Shown here: in pieces, positions 54,325-59,385 of the stretch
Position numbering within the stretch: the first letter of the stretch is position 1
Layout: every line of letters begins with the position of its first letter
Assembly (NCBI GenBank): GCA_964551295.1
Contig: CAZKDJ010000004.1
Span: 1 to 59,385 of the forward strand
Source: JAFGED01 sp964551295
Lineage (GTDB): Bacteria; Chloroflexota; Anaerolineae; B4-G1
Length of the DNA stretch: 59,385 nucleotides
Direction: 5' to 3'
Notes under the pieces: model-generated
What the model saw: only the letters and a program-made list of their open reading frames with translations
Database searches by the model: none
Told to the model about the DNA's origin: nothing
Program-made: the position numbers and the translations under genes

Positions 54325-54421
54325 AGAAACCCGGTTTTTGACGCTTCACAGACTCAAGCCTCTAGCACAGATGTCTTTCACGAAGCCGGGTTGATTTCCC
54401 TGGCGAAGAAACCGGGTTTCT
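54325..54421. repeat. AGAAACC(C/G)GGTTT palindromes between btuC and btuD
   Basis: AGAAACCCGGTTTTT at 54325-54339 and AGAAACCGGGTTTCT at 54407-54421, with a third half (GAAGCCGGGTTGA) between. The same palindrome lies inside the ends of the 9020-9164 element. This repeat interrupts the operon and may form an RNA hairpin between the two transporter genes. Confidence 0.6.
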
Positions 54422-54437
54422 CAAGTCCCCAAGAAAA

Positions 54438-55511
54438 TCAATGAATGAGCGAGTGGCTCTTTTGACGCAGCAGGTATAGGAAAAAGGGCGCGCCACAGAA
54501 AGCGGTCACCACGCCCACCGGCAGCTCGGTCGGCGAAAGCAGCGCCCGGGCGAGACCGTCGGCCAGGATCATGAACACCGCGCCGCAAAGCGCGCTCATC
54601 GGCAACAGGAAACGATGATCGGGTCCCCAGACCAACCGCACGGCGTGGGGCACGACCAGGCCGACAAAGCCGACGACGCCGCACACCGAGACTGCCGTCG
54701 AGGTGACCAGGGTGGCGATGACAATCAACACCACGCGGGTGCGCTCGACCGAAACGCCCAATTGCTGCGCCTGCTCGTCGTCCAGTTGGAGAACGTTGAG
54801 CCGGTGAGCATAGGCCCACAGCAACCCGCCGCCGACGGCCAACACCGGCGCCATCAGCCGCACCCGGGTCCAACTGGCGAGGGCGAAACTGCCCATCATC
54901 CAGCTCAGCGCGTGCACCGTGCGAAAGGCATCCCGGGCACAGAACATCAAGAACGTGGTCACCGACGAGAAAAAGGCACCCACCGCCACGCCGGCCAGCA
55001 CCAACGTGACGACGGACGAACGCCCGCCGATGCGGGAGAGAAAATAGACCAAGGCCGTGGCCACCAGCGCGCAGACAAAGGCCAGCAGCGAGACCGCGCT
55101 CAACCCGCCCCAGCGCACCGGCAGGCCAAAGGCGATGGCCGCCGTCGCGCCCAACCCCGCCCCCGACGAGACGCCGATCAGGTAGGGATCAGCCAGGGGA
55201 TTGCGGAACAGCCCCTGGTAGACCGCGCCTCCCTGGGAAAGCGCCGCCCCGACCAGAGCGGCCAGGACGATGCGCGGCAGGCGGATATCGAAAACGACCG
55301 TCTCCCAGGCATCGGGCCAGGACGCGGCGACGCCTGCTCCCCCAACACGCCACCAGAACATCGCAGCGATGGTGCCAGGAGGGATGGAAAACGAGCCCCA
55401 CGCCACGCCCAGCAGCGCGGCGAGGACGACGGCGGCCAGGCCCATCACCAGCAGGAGGCCACGACGGCGAGGACGTCGTTCGGCATCCATTCGATCAAGC
55501 GTGTGTTTCAT
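54438..55511 (-). CDS. btuC: Corrinoid ABC transporter permease
   Basis: A 357-residue inner-membrane permease of the FecCD/BtuC family with about 10 helices: AALVGAALSQGGAVYQGLFRNPL (written here in part; the conserved GAALSxxGxxYQ..xRNPLA block), the LAGVAVGAFFSSVTTFLMF region, and VCGVVGFVGLVVPHAVRLVWG (EAA-like coupling loop). The start is at 55511. It works with BtuD and BtuF; the same permease type also carries haem and siderophores, but the cobalamin riboswitch upstream decides for corrinoids. Confidence 0.92.
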   Translation of the reverse strand: MKHTLDRMDAERRPRRRGLLLVMGLAAVVLAALLGVAWGSFSIPPGTIAAMFWWRVGGAGVAASWPDAWETVVFDIRLPRIVLAALVGAALSQGGAVYQGLFRNPLADPYLIGVSSGAGLGATAAIAFGLPVRWGGLSAVSLLAFVCALVATALVYFLSRIGGRSSVVTLVLAGVAVGAFFSSVTTFLMFCARDAFRTVHALSWMMGSFALASWTRVRLMAPVLAVGGGLLWAYAHRLNVLQLDDEQAQQLGVSVERTRVVLIVIATLVTSTAVSVCGVVGFVGLVVPHAVRLVWGPDHRFLLPMSALCGAVFMILADGLARALLSPTELPVGVVTAFCGAPFFLYLLRQKSHSLIH

Positions 55512-55589
55512 TTCGTCTCACGTCGGACACTGCCCACAAATAGTCAACGGATTGAACGGATGAACGGATGTGCGCACGCTCCCCCCACC

Positions 55590-55620
55590 TAACCTCCCCC
55601 ACCACGGGGGGAGGGACTGG
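55590..55620. repeat. CCCCCACCACGGGGGGAGGG repeat between btuF and btuC
   Basis: A short palindrome related to the one at 40986-41010. It lies in the 170-bp gap between the two transporter genes. Function unknown. Confidence 0.5.
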
Positions 55621-55681
55621 CTGCCCCCCATCTAACCCCTCTTACTACGGAGAGAGGAACAGGCGCTCCGGCTGCGGCCGG

Positions 55682-56614
55682 CTATTCGAACAGGTCTGGA
55701 TGGAGGGCGCGGGCCAGGAACTCTAGTCCCTCGACGATGCGTGGACCCGGGCGCGATACGATGTCGTCATCGGTGATCTCGATGATGTTGCCCTCCTTGA
55801 CCGCACGGATGTCCTCCCAGCCAGGTCGCTCCCTGACCATCTCGGCTGTCTGGCCGTAGTTGTGATCGGCCAACACGATCACGTCCGGATCCTTCATGAT
55901 GATCGCCTCGACGCTCAACTGCGGCCAGGGGCTATCGACGTCGGCGGCCACGTTCTCACCCCTGGCCAGGGTGATCAGATCGTCGATAAACGTATCCGGC
56001 CCGACGGTGTAGAGCTCTGCCCCCAACTCCCAAAAGACCCGCGGGCGCGGCGCGTCCTGCACTTTTCCCTGCACGGCATCGATGCGCGCCTGCATATCGG
56101 CCACCAGAGCCTCAGCAGCCTCCTGCGCACCGGTGAGCTGTCCAATGCGATCAATGGCATCGAGAACCTGCGCCACCGTCTGGGGATCGACGACGAACAC
56201 CGCGATCCCCCGTTCCTGGAGCGCGGGAACGATCTCGGCCATGTGCATCGTGGTCGCCAGCACCAGGTCCGGCTCCAGCCCGACGACCTGCTCCAGGTCG
56301 ATGGTCGCAAAGCTACCCACCTTGGGCTTTTCCGCTGCCTGGGGTGGGTAGTTGCAGTACTCGGTCACGCCGACGACCTTGTCGCCCAGGCCCAGCGCAT
56401 AGAGCGTCTCGGTGTGAGCGGGCGCGAGGGAAATGATGCGCTCTGGCACTGCGTCGAGCGTGACGGCATTCCCCACGTCATCCTCGACGGTAATGGCCTC
56501 CTCTGTAGGTGCCAAGGTCGGCTCGGCGGTTGGCGTCATCGGCGTAGGTCGGGCGCACCCGGCCAGAACGATGGCCAGTGCAACCACGATCACAAACACG
56601 GGTCTTTTCATCAT
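55682..56614 (-). CDS. btuF: Corrinoid-binding lipoprotein
   Basis: Substrate-binding protein of the BtuCDF importer. 310 residues: lipobox IVLAGC (lipid attached at the Cys), a short Thr/Pro linker, then the class III SBP fold (PERIISLAPAHTETLYALGL, VVGVTEYCNYPP, VGSFATIDLEQVVGLEPDLV; two lobes joined by a long helix). The ATG at 56614 has GGAGAAGCC upstream. It is the first gene behind the riboswitch, followed by btuC, btuD and the cobalamin-salvage genes on the same strand. Confidence 0.93.
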   Translation of the reverse strand: MMKRPVFVIVVALAIVLAGCARPTPMTPTAEPTLAPTEEAITVEDDVGNAVTLDAVPERIISLAPAHTETLYALGLGDKVVGVTEYCNYPPQAAEKPKVGSFATIDLEQVVGLEPDLVLATTMHMAEIVPALQERGIAVFVVDPQTVAQVLDAIDRIGQLTGAQEAAEALVADMQARIDAVQGKVQDAPRPRVFWELGAELYTVGPDTFIDDLITLARGENVAADVDSPWPQLSVEAIIMKDPDVIVLADHNYGQTAEMVRERPGWEDIRAVKEGNIIEITDDDIVSRPGPRIVEGLEFLARALHPDLFE

Positions 56615-56638
56615 GGCTTCTCCTCTCTTGATATGATA

Positions 56639-56661
56639 CGCGATTCGGAAATCGCGGCTAC
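56639..56661. repeat. Dispersed palindromic repeat (identical to 18267-18289)
   Basis: A 23-bp copy with the core GATTCGGAAATCGCGGCTAC, in the leader just after the terminator and upstream of btuF. Confidence 0.65.
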
Positions 56662-56673
56662 ATCCAGGATTCC

Positions 56674-56711
56674 AAAAAAAAACAAATTCCCGACTCGCAA
56701 AAGCCGGGAAT
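56674..56711 (-). terminator. Attenuator terminator of the cobalamin operon
   Basis: On the minus strand, ATTCCCG / CGGGAAT with a 12-nt loop, followed closely by T9 (forward A tract at 56674-56682). It lies between the riboswitch and btuF, so it likely stops transcription when cobalamin is bound. Confidence 0.8.
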
Positions 56712-56802
56712 CGAAATCCCCTGCCGGATGACGGGGGATATAACGCCCACCCGACCGTTTGGTCGGGTCGCTCCTATCCCTTTGCCTCGAAGTCTTGAGA
56801 GC

Positions 56803-56933
56803 CAACAAAGGCGGGTATCCTGGCTTTTGTGGAGCAAATTGCCCTACAATCACAGTTACGGGATAGCGCCGGCCTTGCACCGGTCTTCCCCCATTATGCC
56901 CCCGGCATCCGGGCCCTGGGGACACCTTTGTTG
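56803..56933 (-). promoter_or_regulatory. Cobalamin (adenosylcobalamin) riboswitch
   Basis: The transcript has the B12 box AGCCAGGATACCCGCC (56810-56825), the GACCGGTGCAAGGCCGG hairpin and the conserved CCGTAACTGTGA segment in between. The P1 stem closes it as CAACAAAGG / CCTTTGTTG (56803-56811 and 56925-56933). The expression platform downstream includes CCCGACC / GGTCGGG (at about 56750-56767) and the T9 terminator. It controls btuF onward, which fits the operon content. Confidence 0.93.
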
Positions 56934-57055
56934 CGGTATTGAGTTGTGAACAAGTAGAATTATAGCCGCACGGCGGAGATTGTCAAGCGAGTCAACGGGG
57001 TCAACGGATTTAGCGAATGGAACGGATTAAAGGGTTCTTCGCTGAAGGAGGAGGG

Positions 57056-58027
57056 CTAGATGCTCATGATCTCGGCCAGCTCGCATAGATCGTGATCGAG
57101 CGCTTTCTGGAAAGCGACCGCCCCCTCCAGCGGGGTCAGCGTGACGACGTTTTTGACCCAGCCGACCATGTTGCCCCCCTGCCTATCGACCAGAGCGCGG
57201 ACTGCGGCGGCGCCGAGGCGCGTGGCCAACAGCCGGTCGAAAGCCTCGGCGGACCCACCGCGCTGGACGTACCCCAAACGCGTGAGCCGCACGGAAAAGC
57301 CCAGGTCATCTTGATGCTCACGCAACTGCGCGGCCAGGGCCTCGGTGCCCGGCTTCCACCCCTCGGCGACGATGATGATGCAGTGCGGCTTGCCGCGCAG
57401 GTAGGCACTCTCAATCAGCTCGTGGATCTCTTCAAAGGGTGTCTCCACCTCGGGAATCAGCACCATCTCGGCTCCGCCGACGATGCCGCTGACCAACGCC
57501 AGGTAACCGGAATTGCGCCCCATCGTTTCGACGAGGAAAGCGCGGTTGTGCGAGGTGGCCGTGTCCTTGATCTTGTCCACGGCATCGAGGATCGTATCCA
57601 ACGCCGTATCGACGCCGATGGAGATATCGGTGCCGTTGACGTCGTTGTCGATGGTGCTGGGGACACCGACTGTGGGGAACTCCATGCGGGAAAGCTCCAG
57701 TGCGCCAGTTAGCGAGCCGTTCCCACCGATCACGACCAATCCCTCGATCTCGAAGCGATTGAGCGTACGCAGCGCCTCCTTGCGTCCACTGACCTCGTAG
57801 AACTCGGGGCACCGCGCCGTGCCGAGAATCGTCCCCCCCTGGGCGATGATGCCGCCCACCGAGCGGGCGGCCATCAACTCCATCTCGCCATCGATCAGGC
57901 CGGCGTACCCGCGCCGGATGCCCATCACCTCCACCCCCAGGTGGATCCCCATGCGCACCACGGCCCGGATGCAGGGGTTGAGGCCGGGGTTATCCCCGCC
58001 GCTGGTCAACACGCCAATTCTTTTCAT
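57056..58027 (-). CDS. pfkA: 6-phosphofructokinase, ATP-type signature
   Basis: Phosphorylates fructose 6-phosphate in glycolysis. 323 residues: GVLTSGGDNPGLN at the N-terminus, VIGGNGSLTGA (Gly at the position that is Asp in PPi enzymes; Gly is the ATP-type residue), PSTIDNDVNGTD with catalytic TIDND, ETMGRNSGYLAL and GYVQRGGSAEAFDR. The ATG at 58027 has GGAGG upstream and starts the fold; a reading 29 codons longer is not conserved. The second PFK gene lies upstream on the same strand, 102 bp away, so both may be co-transcribed. Confidence 0.9.
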   Translation of the reverse strand: MKRIGVLTSGGDNPGLNPCIRAVVRMGIHLGVEVMGIRRGYAGLIDGEMELMAARSVGGIIAQGGTILGTARCPEFYEVSGRKEALRTLNRFEIEGLVVIGGNGSLTGALELSRMEFPTVGVPSTIDNDVNGTDISIGVDTALDTILDAVDKIKDTATSHNRAFLVETMGRNSGYLALVSGIVGGAEMVLIPEVETPFEEIHELIESAYLRGKPHCIIIVAEGWKPGTEALAAQLREHQDDLGFSVRLTRLGYVQRGGSAEAFDRLLATRLGAAAVRALVDRQGGNMVGWVKNVVTLTPLEGAVAFQKALDHDLCELAEIMSI

Positions 58028-58061
58028 CAAAGCCTCCGGGAGGTTATTTGCAAAGCCCTGC

Positions 58062-58098
58062 GGCAGATTCGGCGGCACAGAATGCCGCCGAATCTGCC
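58062..58098 (-). promoter_or_regulatory. Intercistronic hairpin between the two phosphofructokinase genes
   Basis: A perfect 15-bp stem, GGCAGATTCGGCGGC / GCCGCCGAATCTGCC, with a 7-nt loop. No T tract follows, so it more likely protects or partitions the transcript than ends it. Confidence 0.5.
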
Positions 58099-58129
58099 TT
58101 CCTGATTTAGGCAAAGCTTGAATCAGGCC

Positions 58130-59284
58130 CTAGTACAGGTACATCGGCATACCGAGCATCTTTTTCATCCTGGGCCGATAGGTCTCGGAATCGTAGAAGG
58201 CTTCGACATCGACCTTCCGCGCCTCGCCCGAGGGCGCGCTGGCCGAGACAAAGGTGTAGCAACCGTCCTTGAGCGCGACCATGTTGCCAAACTTGCCCTG
58301 CTCGACCAGATCCATCGCCAGGTTGCCAAAGTTGGACGCCACCATCAAGTCGAGCGCGTCGGGTGGACCGGAGCGCATCAGGTAGCCGATCTGCTGGTAC
58401 ATGGTGTTCGAACCGGTGAGGGCATTTAGCTTCTGATTGACGACCTGGCCGACGCCGCCCAGCTTCTTGTGGCCGAAGGAATCAGCCTCGCCGCTTTCGA
58501 CGATCTCACCGCCTTTTTCGATCGCACCCTCGGAGATGATCACCAACGCGTAGCTGCTGGGGTTGTCCACCTTGTCCTGCATCACCAAGTCGGCCAACTT
58601 CTGCATATCGAAGGGCACCTCGGGGATGAGGGCACGGTCCGCGCCCGACAGGTAGGTGGCAAAGAGCGCCGTCGCGCCGCTGTAGCGACCGAACAGCTCG
58701 AAAACGCCGATGCGCTCGTGAGAACCTACTGAAGAACGCATCTGGTTGATGTACTGCACGCAGCGGGTAATGGCCGTCGAAAAACCCAGGCAGTAGTTGG
58801 TGCCGGGCACGTCGTTGTCCATCGTCTTGGGGATAGAGACGATGGGAAAGCCCTCGCTGTGGATGCGTGCGCCGTACCCCAGCGTGTCATCACCGCCGAT
58901 GGGCATCAGCACGTCGACCTCAAGGTTCCTGAGCGTGTCGAGTACGTGAAAGGTCAGGTCCTGCGGCTCCTCGGGGTCATAGTCCCCACTGGGGCGCAGA
59001 AACTCTGGCGCGTCCTGCCACTTGGTGTTGCTGGGCTTGGTGCGCGAAGAGTGCAAGAACGTGCCGCCGCTGCGGTCGATAGTGCGCACCGTTGTCCTGG
59101 TGAGCGGCAGGATGTATTCTTCGTGTGTGGCGGGATCGTCGGGGTTGTAGAAAAGCAGCCCACGCCAGCCGCGCCGGATACCGAGCACCTCATATCCGGC
59201 GTCAAGCGCCCGATTGACGACCGTCTTGATCGCCGGGTTTAGTCCGGGGACGTCGCCCCCACCTGTTAAGATCGCTAGCCTCAT
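58130..59284 (-). CDS. Phosphofructokinase with PPi-type signatures
   Basis: A 384-residue PFK-fold enzyme. LTGGGDVPGLNPAIKTVV starts it. The donor-site residues are MPIGGDDTLGYG and SIPKTMDNDVPGTN: Asp after GGD and Lys in PKTxDND are the marks of pyrophosphate-dependent PFKs, which run in both glycolytic directions with PPi. A C-terminal extension adds about 55 residues to the ATP-type neighbour. The ATG at 59284 has AAGGAGGA ahead. PPi use is an inference from these two positions. Confidence 0.88.
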   Translation of the reverse strand: MRLAILTGGGDVPGLNPAIKTVVNRALDAGYEVLGIRRGWRGLLFYNPDDPATHEEYILPLTRTTVRTIDRSGGTFLHSSRTKPSNTKWQDAPEFLRPSGDYDPEEPQDLTFHVLDTLRNLEVDVLMPIGGDDTLGYGARIHSEGFPIVSIPKTMDNDVPGTNYCLGFSTAITRCVQYINQMRSSVGSHERIGVFELFGRYSGATALFATYLSGADRALIPEVPFDMQKLADLVMQDKVDNPSSYALVIISEGAIEKGGEIVESGEADSFGHKKLGGVGQVVNQKLNALTGSNTMYQQIGYLMRSGPPDALDLMVASNFGNLAMDLVEQGKFGNMVALKDGCYTFVSASAPSGEARKVDVEAFYDSETYRPRMKKMLGMPMYLY

Positions 59285-59310
59285 GTGTTCCTCCTTAGAA
59301 CAGTTTATCT

Positions 59311-59332
59311 CGCGATTGGAAATCGCCGCTAC
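59311..59332. repeat. Variant of the dispersed palindromic repeat
   Basis: CGCGATTGGAAATCGCCGCT is a near match to the repeat at 18267 and 56639. It overlaps the stop codon of the partial gene at the right edge. Confidence 0.55.
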
Positions 59333-59385
59333 GTGATGTCGGCCACGTGGCCGTTTGTAAGCTTGACCAGATTCTCGAACGAAAC
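59329..59385 (-). CDS. Possible C-terminal end of a gene cut by the window edge
   Basis: On the minus strand the last 57 bases read SFENLVKLTNGHVADIT, followed by TAG. This short end has a protein-like look and lies in the same direction as the PFK genes, but it is too short to identify. Confidence 0.35.
   Translation of the reverse strand, partial: VSFENLVKLTNGHVADIT

Overview
This is a GC-rich bacterial scaffold with one run of 10 Ns at 2030-2039, most probably from a metagenome-assembled genome of the Chloroflexota (Anaerolineae/Caldilineae-like). The assignment is an inference. It rests on lipoproteins with NBR1-type Ig domains and long Thr/Pro linkers, a DnaD-like plus DnaC-like replication pair, SH3b proteins behind a membrane anchor, adjacent ATP- and PPi-type phosphofructokinases, and many short palindromic repeats of the kind that litter these genomes. 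I see no rRNA, tRNA or CRISPR array.

Layout. 1-5.6 kb (minus strand): an ICMT-like methyltransferase, a Y1 transposase between two copies of a REP-like repeat, a Cache/HAMP sensor gene broken by an assembly junction, then a DUF512 radical-SAM protein, cytidylate kinase and a deoxynucleoside kinase. 5.8-8.2 kb (plus): rRNA pseudouridine synthase followed by three Nudix hydrolases. 8.5-13.2 kb: small membrane proteins, a secreted GH99-like protein and two metallo-beta-lactamase-fold proteins. 13.2-18.1 kb (minus): an alpha-2-macroglobulin. 18.4-24.4 kb: a membrane protein with two lipoprotein-like domains, the DnaD/DnaC pair, a possible PD-(D/E)XK protein and a glycosyltransferase broken by a miniature element. 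24.5-32 kb: uvrA, a membrane glycosyltransferase-like protein with a poly-C frameshift, an orphan CpaF ATPase and a permease. 32-43.3 kb: large secreted and lipoprotein surface genes, one decayed. 43.6-45.2 kb: uppP and a PstS-like lipoprotein. 45.2-56.9 kb (minus): a cobalamin uptake and salvage operon behind a cobalamin riboswitch and terminator. 57-59.3 kb (minus): two phosphofructokinases.

How the genes work together. The cobalamin operon reads btuF-btuC-btuD-cbiB-cobC/cobD-cobQ-DUF71-cobT-mazG-nudix-cobS-cobU-nucleotidyltransferase. It covers corrinoid import, aminopropanol arm attachment and lower-ligand assembly, but no corrin-ring synthesis, so it looks like salvage. The surface genes share signal anchors, TPTPT linkers and Ig-type modules and probably act at the cell surface.

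Most striking observation. The alpha-2-macroglobulin frame is open for about 1,626 codons except for a single in-frame TGA. That TGA sits exactly where the thioester cysteine of the GCxEQ motif belongs, and a 7-bp perfect hairpin with a GGC loop starts 10 nt after it, which fits a bacterial SECIS. This is a candidate selenocysteine-containing alpha-2-macroglobulin; a nonsense mutation or base-call error is the rival explanation. The same protein carries an internal block of about six membrane helices. Two miniature elements with clear target-site duplications (8 bp and 5 bp) also sit inside genes, and their precise removal restores the reading frames.
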